Position numbers and translations under genes: made by a program
NCBI GenBank assembly: GCA_027315345.1
Contig: DAHUYE010000072.1
Span: 1 to 38,995 of the forward strand
Direction: 5' to 3'
From: Actinomycetota bacterium
GTDB taxonomy: Bacteria > Actinomycetota > Acidimicrobiia > Acidimicrobiales > JAJPHE01
DNA: 38,995 nucleotides
Shown here: in pieces, positions 23,721 to 31,470 of the stretch
Layout of the letters: every line of letters starts with the position of its first letter
How positions within the stretch are numbered: position 1 is the stretch's first letter
The notes under the pieces: generated by a model
What the model saw: only the letters and a program-made list of their open reading frames with translations
The model's database searches: none
Told to the model about the DNA's origin: nothing

Positions 23721-25212
23721 TCATCTGGGCCGCCCCGCACCCCGAAGCCACCGCGGCGGGGGCGAAGGTCCCGGCCTGGGTGCCGGTCCGGGCCGGGTTG
23801 TCCCGGAACATGGGCCAGGAGGACGAGCCGATCGATCCGCCGGCCACCTCGTAGTGGAAGATGACCCCGTCGTGAGTCGTGGTGTTGACCCCGGCGATGG
23901 TGATCCCCAGGGTGCCGTTGGGATCCATGCTCACCAAGGGGCTCGACTGCATGCCGATCTGGTTGACGGCCACCGAGGCGGCCAGGGCCCCGCTGCGCCC
24001 GTCATAGATGTAGAGGCCGTCCCCGGTGGGGACGAGCACGTCGTCATAGCCCGCCCCGGTCAGGTCGGCGGTGACCACGCTGCCGATGACGGCGCCGACA
24101 CCGGGCGGGGTCAGGACGGGCCAGCCCGGTAACGGGTTCCCGGATCCGTCGAAGGCCCAGATCTGGCCGAAGTTCGGATCGGCCGCGTTCCCCTGAACGG
24201 CCTCGACCACGTCGGTCCTCCCGTTGCCCTCCAGGTCACCCAGGGCCGGGGAGGTCCGGGTGTAACCGCCGAGATCCCGGGACCACGCCACCGAGCCGTC
24301 GGCCGGGTTGATGACGAACAGCTTGGTGGAATCCACCGTGGGCAGCCCCTGCTGGGCCCAGTAGAAGCCGGTGCCGACGGCCAGCATGGGCTGGCCGTTG
24401 CCGCCCAGATCCCCGACGGCCGGGGAGGAGGTGACCACGTCGTCGAACTGGTCGGACCAGACAACCCGGCCGGCGCCGTTGACGGCCCGGAGGATCCCGC
24501 CGTGGGGAGTGGTCTGGTCCCCGCCCTCGAAGACCAGGGTCTGGCCGCCGACCTGGGCGATGGACGGCGATGAGAACACGGTGTCGTAGGTGAAAAGGGG
24601 CCAGCCGGGCAGCACCGAGCCGGTGGCGGCGTCGAGGGAGTAGGAGTCCTGGCCCAGGGCCCCGGCCACCACGTCGGTTCCCCCGCCGCAGGTGATGTTG
24701 GCCAGGGCCGGGGTGGCGTAGACGGGCTCGGAGGCCTGATTGGGATCCGAACCGGAATAGTGCAGCCGGGTCCCGCCGGTGGAGGACAGGCCCCAGTAGC
24801 CCCCGCCGGTCCCGCTGTCGTAGGTGCCGGTGCCGATGAAGACCTCGGGCTGGCCGTTGATGGTGGCCACGGCGGGGGACGAGTCGATGGGCTTGTCCAG
24901 CTGGGCCGGCCAGCCGGCCACGGCCGAGCCGTCGGCCAGATGGAAGGCGTAGACCTTTCCGTTCAGGGCGCCCACCACCATGGCCGGCCCGGCGCTGTCC
25001 AGGCTGGCCACGGTCGGGCTGGAGGCCCGGAACTGCACCCCGGGCATGTCCTTGGACCAGACCAGCTTCAGGTTGAGGGGACCGGCGCTCAAGTGGGGGG
25101 AGGACGTGGCAACCGCCGCCGAGGGATGAGCCGGCAGTCCCGTCAGGGCCGCCAGCGCCAAGGGGGCGGCGGCGGTGAGGCGGAGGAGGTGGAGTGGCCG
25201 TTGGAGTGACAT
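22981..25212 (-). CDS. Secreted beta-propeller protein with C-terminal GYWLV repeats
   Basis: 743 residues from ATG 25212. Residues 1-33 are a signal peptide. Residues ~45-485 are a propeller of PQQ/FG-GAP type: repeated SSPAVATI/SSPAVGDL, SGNGQ/EGNGRTDVV, DGSGNPLPGWPV. Residues ~505-743 carry tandem 42-residue repeats (I/V-VGMAATPDG-x-GYWLVASDGG, then FSFGDAAFYGSTG, RLAQP). The last repeat stops after IVGMAS, so the protein ends in mid-repeat, at the same phase as the repeat joints. This repeat is typical of secreted proteins in Acidimicrobiia, where its ligand is unknown. The gene lies 34 bases after an EamA gene on the same strand. A surface or extracellular binding role is inferred. Confidence 0.85.
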   Translation of the reverse strand: MSLQRPLHLLRLTAAAPLALAALTGLPAHPSAAVATSSPHLSAGPLNLKLVWSKDMPGVQFRASSPTVASLDSAGPAMVVGALNGKVYAFHLADGSAVAGWPAQLDKPIDSSPAVATINGQPEVFIGTGTYDSGTGGGYWGLSSTGGTRLHYSGSDPNQASEPVYATPALANITCGGGTDVVAGALGQDSYSLDAATGSVLPGWPLFTYDTVFSSPSIAQVGGQTLVFEGGDQTTPHGGILRAVNGAGRVVWSDQFDDVVTSSPAVGDLGGNGQPMLAVGTGFYWAQQGLPTVDSTKLFVINPADGSVAWSRDLGGYTRTSPALGDLEGNGRTDVVEAVQGNAADPNFGQIWAFDGSGNPLPGWPVLTPPGVGAVIGSVVTADLTGAGYDDVLVPTGDGLYIYDGRSGALAASVAVNQIGMQSSPLVSMDPNGTLGITIAGVNTTTHDGVIFHYEVAGGSIGSSSWPMFRDNPARTGTQAGTFAPAAVASGCGAAQMSEYRFVAADGGIFDFGKAAFEGSAGGTALGGPIVGMAATPDEKGYWLAGQNGAVYPYGDAGNFGSAVGRGIKVVGMAATPDGHGYWLVDQYGGVYCFGTARFFGSTGALRLARPIVGMATTPDGAGYWLVASDGGIFSFGDAAFYGSTGSERLAQPIVGMTATPDGHGYWFVASDGGVFSFGDAAFFGSAGAERLAKPVVGMAATPDGRGYWLVASDGGIFSYGDAPFLGSTGAERLAQPIVGMAS

Positions 25213-25246
25213 ACGACGGGAGGTATCGGCACAATCGGGGCCGACC

Positions 25247-26146
25247 TCAATCCCGGCTGGGCACGACCTCCGCCACCAGGATGCCGACCAGGATCAATCC
25301 GGCCCCGGCCAGGCCGGTGGCGCCCAAGGGTTGGCCGTAGATCGAGCCCACGATGGCCGCCGTCACCGGCTCGATCATGAGCAGCAGGGCGGTGCGGGTC
25401 GGGCCCACCCGGCGCTGGCCCCACACCTGCAGCCCGAAGGCCAGGGCCGAGCAGGCCACCCCGGTGTAGACGGCCGCCCCCAGGGCCGATCCCGGCATTT
25501 GGTACCCACCCAGGAAGAACCCGGGCAGGAGACAGCCCGTGGCCACCACCGCCAGCTGCACCACGGCCACGGCCACCACGTCGTGGTAGGCGGGGTTGGC
25601 CCCCACGGCCCGGTCGATCTCCAGGATGTTGACAGCGAAGGTGACCGCGCACCCCAGAGTCAGCCACTCCCCCAGCCCGACGTGCAGGTGGGCGCCGGTG
25701 AGCAGGAACAACCCGGCCGTGGCCAGCACCACCCCGATGACCACCCGGCCCTGCGGCAGCCGGCCCAGCCAGAAAGCGCCGAGAACAGGGACGAAAACGA
25801 CCAGCAGGTAGGTGATGAAGGCGGATACCGGGGTGCTGGTGTAGCGCAGGCCGAAGGTCTGGAGCAGGTAGCCGGCCAGGAGGGGTACCCCGGCCCGCAG
25901 GCCGCCCCGGATAACGGCCGGCTGGCGGAGGCGGGACCAGCCCCCGATGCGGGCCAGGAACAGGCCCAGGAGCACCGTCCCGGTCAGGAAGCGCACGCCC
26001 AGGAACGGGACCGGATCGACCCGGTGGATGGCGTCCTGGACGGGGATGAAGGTGCTGCCGAAGGAGATGGCGGCCAGGACCACGGCCAGGTGGGCCCGGA
26101 CCAGCTCTCGGCGGTCGGCCACCCCGGCCGTCGGGCGTTCGGCCAC
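25247..26146 (-). CDS. EamA/DMT-family permease
   Basis: 299 residues from GTG 26146. Ten hydrophobic segments in two halves, as in the drug/metabolite transporter superfamily: LAVVLAAISFGSTFIPVQ opens the first EamA unit and GSALGAAVYTGVACSALAF lies in the second. Loops carry short basic clusters. An inner-membrane exporter of a small metabolite is expected; the substrate cannot be told. An AATATC hexamer eight bases before the GTG may be a -10 box and no Shine-Dalgarno sequence is visible. Confidence 0.88.
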   Translation of the reverse strand: MAERPTAGVADRRELVRAHLAVVLAAISFGSTFIPVQDAIHRVDPVPFLGVRFLTGTVLLGLFLARIGGWSRLRQPAVIRGGLRAGVPLLAGYLLQTFGLRYTSTPVSAFITYLLVVFVPVLGAFWLGRLPQGRVVIGVVLATAGLFLLTGAHLHVGLGEWLTLGCAVTFAVNILEIDRAVGANPAYHDVVAVAVVQLAVVATGCLLPGFFLGGYQMPGSALGAAVYTGVACSALAFGLQVWGQRRVGPTRTALLLMIEPVTAAIVGSIYGQPLGATGLAGAGLILVGILVAEVVPSRD

Positions 26147-26163
26147 GCCCGGAGGATATTGGC

Positions 26164-26202
26164 GGCGGGCCTCAGGCCTTCGACGGGCGGGCCTCAGGCC
26201 TT
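26164..26202. repeat. Two 17-bp direct repeats, each holding a GGCCT/AGGCC inverted repeat
   Basis: GGCGGGCCTCAGGCCTT occurs at 26164-26180 and 26186-26202, a 22-base period, directly upstream of the EamA gene. The internal GGCCTCAGGCC is dyad-symmetric. It could be a two-site operator for the EamA gene or simple duplication. Confidence 0.5.
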
Positions 26203-26244
26203 AGTGGGCAATTGGTCCAGTTATAGGCGCGCAGCTAGTCGAGT

Positions 26245-26325
26245 ATGGCCGTGGCCAGCGGTCACGGTTTCCTGGGCGGATACGTCCGGCGTCTCGTCGA
26301 CGACGAGCTCGACGTGCTCCGCGGG
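26245..26325 (+). pseudogene. Possible N-terminal fragment of an AAA/DUF4143-type ATPase
   Basis: The plus-strand frame from ATG 26245 reads GHGFLGGYVRRLVDDELDVLRG, which resembles the first residues of DUF4143 ATPases (Y-x-x-R-x-V-D-x-E-L-D-x-L). No Walker A follows; the frame runs into unrelated sequence and the antisense of the next gene. It is a short relic at best. The rest of the 26147-26368 gap shows only the direct repeats. Confidence 0.3.
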
Positions 26326-26368
26326 GCTCACCCCTACGACCAGGGACCCGGACCTATCGGGGCGCCGC

Positions 26369-27997
26369 TCAGCCCTTGGAGGGGGTGGTGGGGAAGGTCA
26401 CGGTGGGCACCGAAGTTGGCGGTGAGCCTCCGCCGCCGCCGGAACCGCCGCCGCCCCCTGAGCCGCCGCCCCCTGAGCCCCCGCCGCCCGAGCCGCCCCC
26501 GCCGCCCCCCTTACCGCCGCCACCGGAGCCGCCAGGGACGGTCACGGCCGGGGCTTTGGGGGCGGTCGTGGTGGTGGTCGAACTGGTCGAGGAAGTCGTC
26601 GTCGACGTCGAAGTGGTCGGGGCCGTGGAGGCCGAGGTGCTCTCTTTGGCCGGGCCGGACCGGTAGTTCTTGACGGCCCGGGCGTTGCCCAGGATGGCCG
26701 CCATCATGTCCGGGGCGTTGCCGTCCATCCCCAGGGCCCAGATGCCCACCCCGGCCAGGCCGGCCGAGTTGGCCAGCTGGGCTTTGAGGGCCACCGACTG
26801 GGGGTCATCGAAGTACACCTCGTGCCAGTTGCCCTGGGGGTCCTGGTACTCGTACCAGGGGACATCGGCGTTCGGGTCCCAATAGATCCCGGACAGGCCG
26901 GCCATCTGGGCGAAGGACACCGGCGTCGGCCCGGATGTGGCCTTGGACTCGGGCTGGTTATCCGCCGTCTGCCACTGGTAGCCGTAGAAGGGGATGCCGA
27001 GGATGACCTTGGAGGCCGGCACGGAGGACAGGTAGCCGGCCACCACGTCGGCGTCGCTGGGGTCGGTTCCCTTGAGCGGAGCGTTGGGCGAGGCGTAACC
27101 CGACTGGTACATGTCGTAGGCCATGACGAAGAAGCCGTCCACATAGGGCTCCATGGCCTGGACATCGAAGAAGCCCTGGCCGTCGGTGGCCGATCCGCCG
27201 TAGGTGTCCACCGTGACCTGCCAGTGGGGATCGGCACCGTGGAAGCGCTGGGCCAGGTAGTCCATCATCCGGGCCACGCCGGCCCGGTCGGCGGCGCCGG
27301 TCCCCTCGAAGTCGAGGTTGACCCCGTCCAGGGCCTTGGCCTGCACGGCCGAGATGATGTTGGTGGCCAGGGTGGAGTCGGCGGCCGGGTTGGACGACAG
27401 CTGGTCCAGGGCCTTCTGGTCGAAGCACTCGACGCTCAGGACCACCCGGTCCTGGGCGGCATGGGCCCGGGAGATCAGGTCGGCCAGGGCCTGGCTCTGG
27501 TATCCCTCCCAGCCCGGGCCGGACTGGCTCAGGCTGCCGTCGGAGTTGGCGTCCAGGCCGAAATAGGCGATGGTCGACATCCCGGACACGTCGAACCCGG
27601 AGGAGTCGGCCAGGGTCCAGTAGGGGGCGAAGCCGAAGACCTCATGGGGCCGGAGCTGGGCGGAGTTGGTCACCGCCGGCGGGGCCGGCTGGGGGGCCAC
27701 CGTGGCGGCCGGGAGCGGGGGCAGGGCCGCGGCGGCGGCCTCCTGGGCGGCCACGGCGGCGTCAGGCCGGTTGGCCTGGCTGGGGTCGGCGATGACGGGC
27801 GGCCGGTGGGGGCTGGTGGCTCCATGGGCCACCTGGGAGCCGATCAGCCCGCCGGTGGCGACCACCAGGCCCAGCTGGAGGGCCAGGGCGCCGGCCACGA
27901 ATCCCCGGGCCGGCCCGGCCCCTCGGCCCCGTCGCCAGAGCCCCCGGCCCGGCAGGGCGGGCGCCAGACGTCCAAGGCCGGTCCGAAACACCCCCAT
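26369..27997 (-). CDS. Exported GH18-like glycoside hydrolase with Ser/Thr and Gly-rich tail
   Basis: 542 residues from ATG 27997. An Arg-rich start and a hydrophobic helix (~32-57) are a signal or anchor. Residues ~117-440 match family 18: VFGFAPYWTLAD, DGVNLDFEG at 224-232 with the catalytic Glu at 231 (second acidic position is Asn, so DxxNxDxE rather than DxxDxDxE), FFVMAYDMY, VILGIPFYGYQW and VGIWALGMDG. This is close to the YaaH/cortical-fragment type lyases and hydrolases acting on peptidoglycan or chitin-like glycans. A Ser/Thr-rich linker (~450-480) is followed by repeats of GGGGS and a short Pro/Thr end. The Gly-rich tail has no known fold. The protein is probably outside the membrane. 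Confidence 0.87.
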   Translation of the reverse strand: MGVFRTGLGRLAPALPGRGLWRRGRGAGPARGFVAGALALQLGLVVATGGLIGSQVAHGATSPHRPPVIADPSQANRPDAAVAAQEAAAAALPPLPAATVAPQPAPPAVTNSAQLRPHEVFGFAPYWTLADSSGFDVSGMSTIAYFGLDANSDGSLSQSGPGWEGYQSQALADLISRAHAAQDRVVLSVECFDQKALDQLSSNPAADSTLATNIISAVQAKALDGVNLDFEGTGAADRAGVARMMDYLAQRFHGADPHWQVTVDTYGGSATDGQGFFDVQAMEPYVDGFFVMAYDMYQSGYASPNAPLKGTDPSDADVVAGYLSSVPASKVILGIPFYGYQWQTADNQPESKATSGPTPVSFAQMAGLSGIYWDPNADVPWYEYQDPQGNWHEVYFDDPQSVALKAQLANSAGLAGVGIWALGMDGNAPDMMAAILGNARAVKNYRSGPAKESTSASTAPTTSTSTTTSSTSSTTTTTAPKAPAVTVPGGSGGGGKGGGGGGSGGGGSGGGGSGGGGGSGGGGGSPPTSVPTVTFPTTPSKG

Positions 27998-28019
27998 GAC
28001 CCAGTATGGCTTCTGGGTC
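27998..28019. promoter_or_regulatory. Inverted repeat and -10-like box at the GH18 start
   Basis: GACCCAG (27998-28004) and CTGGGTC (28013-28019) are perfect arms separated by eight bases, touching the ATG at 27997. On the minus strand CATACT (28008-28003) is five bases from the ATG with no Shine-Dalgarno sequence. If the transcript is leaderless the repeat is an operator; if not, it would fold in the leader. Confidence 0.45.
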
Positions 28020-28039
28020 CGACGGGGTGATTCCTGCCG

Positions 28040-28180
28040 TTCACCCCGATTTCAGGGCAAGGGCGTGGATCCGGAGCCGGCAGGCGGGCCGGCACGACCC
28101 CGGTCTACGGTGGAGACGCAACCCACTGGGGAGCGAAGTCCGGAAAGACCGATGCGCGAACCAGGCCGACCAACCAGCCA
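28040..28180 (+). promoter_or_regulatory. Possible degenerate cobalamin-riboswitch-like leader
   Basis: Upstream of the B12 genes there are, in riboswitch order, an ACGGTGGAGACGCAAC segment (28107-28122), CCCACTGG (28122-28129), GGGGAGCGAAGTCCGGAAAG (28128-28147) and GCGCGAACCAGG (28154-28165). The order and spacing recall the GCAAC, CCACTG, CGGGAAGG and B12-box (GCCAGGAGACCTGCC) parts of cobalamin riboswitches, but the B12 box is poor. I could not fold it; a short GC-rich leader of no function is the alternative. Confidence 0.3.
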
Positions 28181-28196
28181 CCCCCCCGCCGCCGGC

Positions 28197-28715
28197 ATGA
28201 CCATCACCCTGTTCCTGGGGGGCGCCCGGTCAGGCAAGTCGGAGATGGCCGAGGCCATGGCCGCGGCCGAATCGGCCCGCCTGGGAGCGGGGGTGACCTA
28301 CGTGGCCGGGTCCGGACCCGGACCGGCCGGGGACGCCGACTGGGAGCGGCGCATCGAGGCCCACCGCCGCCGGCGCCCGGAGGCCTGGGACACCCTGGAG
28401 GCGCCCCTCGAACTGGGCCCGGTCCTGGCCGGCCCCGACCTGGCCGGCCGGGTGGTGCTCATCGACTCCCTCGGCACCTGGCTGGCCCGACGCGACCACT
28501 TCGCCCCCGACCCCTCCCTCCTCCCCGCCCTGGCCGGCCGCTCGTTGTCCACCCTCATTGTCTCCGAGGAGGTCGGCATGGGGGTCCACCCCTCCTCCGA
28601 GTCGGGCCGGGCCTTCCGCGACGCCTTGGGCCGGCTCAACCGGGAGGTGGCCGAGGTGGCAGGTGAGGTCTACCTGGTGGTGGCCGGGCGCCGGCTGGCT
28701 CTGGAGCGGCCATGA
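28197..28715 (+). CDS. cobU: Adenosylcobinamide kinase / adenosylcobinamide-phosphate guanylyltransferase
   Basis: 172 residues. Phosphorylates adenosylcobinamide with NTP and then adds GMP to give adenosylcobinamide-GDP (late B12 pathway, cytoplasm). P-loop GGARSGKS at residues 8-15, the GMP-accepting His in IEAHRRRRPEAWDT, the loop DSLGTWLA, and the C-terminal VSEEVGMGVHPSSESGRAFRDALG block are all present. ATG 28197 is chosen because the family begins with M-x-x-TLFLGGARSGKS. An in-frame ATG at 28152 has a better ribosome site (GGAAAG) and would add 15 Pro-rich residues. Overlaps cobS by ATGA, so the four downstream genes are translationally coupled. Confidence 0.93.
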   Translation: MTITLFLGGARSGKSEMAEAMAAAESARLGAGVTYVAGSGPGPAGDADWERRIEAHRRRRPEAWDTLEAPLELGPVLAGPDLAGRVVLIDSLGTWLARRDHFAPDPSLLPALAGRSLSTLIVSEEVGMGVHPSSESGRAFRDALGRLNREVAEVAGEVYLVVAGRRLALERP

Positions 28716-29575
28716 GCGAGCCGGGCGGCTCCGGGCCCGGGAGCAGTAGCGGTGAACCCGGCGGCCGGAGCCTGCTCGGGGCCTTCTCCTTCCTGACCTG
28801 CCTGGGCGGGGGTCGGCCTCCGTCCCAGCGGGCCACCCTCTGGTTCCCTCTGGTCGGCCTGGCCCTGGGGCTGGCCCTGGGCGGGATCTGGTGGGGAGCG
28901 CATCGGGCCTGGCCGGTGGGCGTAGCGGCCGTGTTGGTGGTGGTGGCCGACCTGGTCCTGACCGGGATGCTGCACTTCGACGGGCTGCTCGACGCCGCCG
29001 ACGGCCTGCTGGCGCCCATGGACCGGGCCCGCCGGCTCGAGGTCATGGCCGATCCCCGCACCGGGGCCTTCGGCGTGACCGCCGGGGCCGCCACCTTGCT
29101 GGTTCGTTGGGTGACCCTGGCCGCCATGGCCCCCCGGCCCCTGCTGCTGGCCGGCCTGTGGTGCGCCAGCCGCTCGGCTATGGCCCTGACTCTGGCCACC
29201 GTCCCCTACGCCCGGACCGAGGGGGGCCTGGCCTCCGCATTCCGGGGGCCCGCCGACCGCTCCGACGGCTCCGACCGCTCCGCCGGCTCCGGCCGCTCCG
29301 CCGGCTCTGGGTGGCGGACGGCGGCCCCGTGGGTGGGGCTGGGCGGAATCCTGGTCGCGGTCGGGCTGGGCGCCGGCCAGGCCCACCTGGGTGGGGTGAG
29401 TTTCCCGTACTGCCGGCTGAGCGGGGCCGTCTCGGTGGTGGCCGCCATGATTGCCTTCGCCGCCGTGATCGGCCTGGCCCGGCGCCGGCTGGGCGGCTTC
29501 ACCGGGGACGTGCTGGGGGCCGCCGGGGTGGTGGCCGAGACGGCGGGCCTGCTGATAGCCGCGGCCCGCTGGTGA
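28712..29575 (+). CDS. cobS: Adenosylcobinamide-GDP ribazoletransferase (cobalamin synthase)
   Basis: 287 residues. Joins adenosylcobinamide-GDP with alpha-ribazole (or its phosphate) to form cobalamin (phosphate) in the membrane. Visible family marks: FSFLTCLG near the start, LTGMLHFDGLLDAADGLL with the acidic metal-binding motif, MADPRTGAFGVTAG, and RRLGGFTGDVLGAAGVVAE near the end. Multiple hydrophobic helices fit an integral membrane enzyme. The loop at ~185-200 is Ser/Gly/Asp-rich (repeats of DRSDGS and GSGRSAG), which is longer than usual. Start overlaps cobU and stop overlaps cobD (GTGA), so the unit is tightly coupled. Confidence 0.93.
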   Translation: MSEPGGSGPGSSSGEPGGRSLLGAFSFLTCLGGGRPPSQRATLWFPLVGLALGLALGGIWWGAHRAWPVGVAAVLVVVADLVLTGMLHFDGLLDAADGLLAPMDRARRLEVMADPRTGAFGVTAGAATLLVRWVTLAAMAPRPLLLAGLWCASRSAMALTLATVPYARTEGGLASAFRGPADRSDGSDRSAGSGRSAGSGWRTAAPWVGLGGILVAVGLGAGQAHLGGVSFPYCRLSGAVSVVAAMIAFAAVIGLARRRLGGFTGDVLGAAGVVAETAGLLIAAARW

Positions 29576-30531
29576 GGACGGCCTCGTTCCCAAGACCGGG
29601 CCGGCTGGCCGGCGCCGCCCTGGGCCTGGCCGCCGACCGCCTCCTGGGCGAGCCTCCCGCCCGGCTCCACCCGGTGGCGGCCTTCGGATCAGCCATGGCC
29701 CGCTTCGAGGCCCTGGCCTACCGGGACAGCCGGGCGGCCGGGGTCCTTCACGCCGCCACCGGGGTGGCCCTGGGCGCCGGCGCCGCCCCCAGGGTTTCGA
29801 TCCGGAACCACCCCTTCCTCGCGGAAGCGCCGGCCACGGCCGTGGCCGCCTACGCCGCCGCCGCCGGGCGCAGCCTGGCCGACACCGCCCTGTCCATCGG
29901 AACCCGGCTGGAACAGGGCCGGCTGGTTGAAGCCGCCGAGGCCCTTCCGGCCCTGGTGGGCCGGGATCCGACCGGCATGGACGAAAAGGAGATGGCCCGG
30001 GCCGTAGTCGAATCCGTGGCCGAGAACACCGTCGATGCCGTGGTCGCCCCCGTCCTGTGGGCCGCCCTGGCCGGACCGGCCGGCGCCTTCGGCTACCGGG
30101 CCGTCAACACCATGGACTCCATGGTCGGCCACAAGAACCCGCGCTACCTGCACTACGGCTGGGCCTCGGCCCGGCTGGACGACGTCGCCAACCTCGTCCC
30201 GGCCCGCCTGACCGTGGCCCTGGTGGCCGCGGTGCGGCCCGGCTCGGCCCGGGACGTGTGGAGAGTCGTGCGCCGTGACGCATCGCGCCATCCGTCCCCC
30301 AACGCCGGCCCGGCCGAAGCTGCCTTCGCCGCCGCCCTGGGCCTCCAGCTGGGCGGCACCAACCGCTACGGGGACCGCACCGAGGTGCGCGGCCCGCTGG
30401 GCCACGGCCGGACACCCGAGCCGGCCGACATCGCCCGAGCCGTCCGCCTGAGCCAAGACGTCGGTCTCCTGCTGACCGGCCTGCTGCTGGCCGCCGCCCT
30501 GGTAAGCGCGACAGCCCGGACCCGGCCATGA
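29572..30531 (+). CDS. cobD: Adenosylcobinamide-phosphate synthase (CbiB/CobD type)
   Basis: 319 residues from GTG 29572, which overlaps the cobS stop as GTGA. Joins adenosylcobyric acid with aminopropanol phosphate. Marks: ADRLLGEPPARLHPVAAFG at the start, LVGRDPTGMDEKEMARAVVE, SVAENTVDAVVAPVLW, YRAVNTMDSMVGHKNPRY, and SPNAGPAEAAFAAALGLQLGG. The region ~58-85 (GVALGAGAAPRVSIRNHPFL) is less hydrophobic than the usual membrane helix here, a mild oddity. C-terminus hydrophobic. Naming follows the cobD (Pseudomonas) usage for this enzyme, called CbiB in enteric bacteria. Confidence 0.92.
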   Translation: MRTASFPRPGRLAGAALGLAADRLLGEPPARLHPVAAFGSAMARFEALAYRDSRAAGVLHAATGVALGAGAAPRVSIRNHPFLAEAPATAVAAYAAAAGRSLADTALSIGTRLEQGRLVEAAEALPALVGRDPTGMDEKEMARAVVESVAENTVDAVVAPVLWAALAGPAGAFGYRAVNTMDSMVGHKNPRYLHYGWASARLDDVANLVPARLTVALVAAVRPGSARDVWRVVRRDASRHPSPNAGPAEAAFAAALGLQLGGTNRYGDRTEVRGPLGHGRTPEPADIARAVRLSQDVGLLLTGLLLAAALVSATARTRP

Positions 30532-31442
30532 CGGCGCCGCCTCGGTCGGTGCCGCCGGCCGGCACCCACGGAGGGGACGGAGCGGCGGTGGCCGCCGCCC
30601 TCGGCCTGGACCCCTCCCACGTGGTGGACCTGTCGGCCAGCCTCAACCCGGTCGCCCCCGACCCCGGCCCGGTTGTCCGGGCCGCCATCGATGCCGGCGC
30701 CCTGGGCCGGTATCCCGATCCTTCCGCCGCCCACGCCGCCCTGGTCGGGGCCATGGACGTGGAGCCGGAGCGGCTTCTTCTCACCAACGGAGGGGCCGAG
30801 GCCATCACGGTCCTGGCCGGCCTCATCGGTGGCCGGGTGGAGGAACCGGAGTTCTCCCTCCACCCCCGGGGCGGCCCGGATGAGCCGTTGTGGCGCTCCA
30901 ACCCCCACAACCCCTCCGGCCTACTGGCGCCGCCGGGGGCCAGGGCCGGCGTCTGGGACGAGGCCTTCTATCCCCTCGCCGCCGGGAAGTGGACCCGGGG
31001 CGATACCGGCGTCCCGGTGGTGGGCTCCCTGACCAAGCTCTTCGCCTGTCCCGGGCTTCGCATCGGGTACCTGCTGGCCGACCCCGAGACAGTGTCACGG
31101 GCCCGGGTGGCCCAGCCGGCGTGGTCGGTCAACGGACTGGCCGCCGCCGCCCTGCCCGTGCTGCTGGAGGGAGCCGACCTGCCCGGGTGGAGGGCCGCCA
31201 TCGCGGATCTGCGCTCGGAGCTCACCACCCTCCTGGACGCCCACGGGCTGGAGCCCCAGCCCTCGGACGTCAACTACGTCCTCTGCGCCCGGGCGCCCGG
31301 GCTGAGGGAACGGCTGGCCCCCCATGGCGTGGTGGTCAGGGACTGCGCCTCCTTCGGCCTGCCCGGTCAGGCCCGAGTGGCCGTGCCCGGACCCGCCGGC
31401 CTGGAGCGCCTGGCCCAAGCCCTGGAGCGTTCGGCACCGTGA
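30528..31442 (+). CDS. cobC: Threonine-phosphate decarboxylase-like PLP enzyme
   Basis: 304 residues, ATG overlapping the cobD stop (ATGA). A class I/II PLP aminotransferase fold enzyme that makes aminopropanol phosphate from threonine phosphate for the B12 side chain. Visible: the GTHGGDGAA motif near the start (usual HGGD of this family), DLSASLNPVAPDP, RYPDPSAAHAAL, NPHNPSGLLAPPG, VVGSLTKLFACPGLRIGYLL with the PLP Lys at 170, and an Arg-containing C-terminal segment (QARVAVPGPAG). At 304 residues it is shorter than the ~340 usual for the family. The text between ~100 and 130 is compact (EPEFSLHPRGGPDEPLW). Confidence 0.9.
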   Translation: MTAPPRSVPPAGTHGGDGAAVAAALGLDPSHVVDLSASLNPVAPDPGPVVRAAIDAGALGRYPDPSAAHAALVGAMDVEPERLLLTNGGAEAITVLAGLIGGRVEEPEFSLHPRGGPDEPLWRSNPHNPSGLLAPPGARAGVWDEAFYPLAAGKWTRGDTGVPVVGSLTKLFACPGLRIGYLLADPETVSRARVAQPAWSVNGLAAAALPVLLEGADLPGWRAAIADLRSELTTLLDAHGLEPQPSDVNYVLCARAPGLRERLAPHGVVVRDCASFGLPGQARVAVPGPAGLERLAQALERSAP

Positions 31443-31470
31443 ACGGGCCCAGACCCTGCCTTGTCCGCCC

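Noticed and set aside
28152-28196. Earlier ATG for cobU with a good ribosome site
   Set aside because: The family starts at the TLFLGGARSGKS strand, the extra 15 residues are Pro-rich, and the ATG lies in the riboswitch-like segment. Kept only as an alternative.
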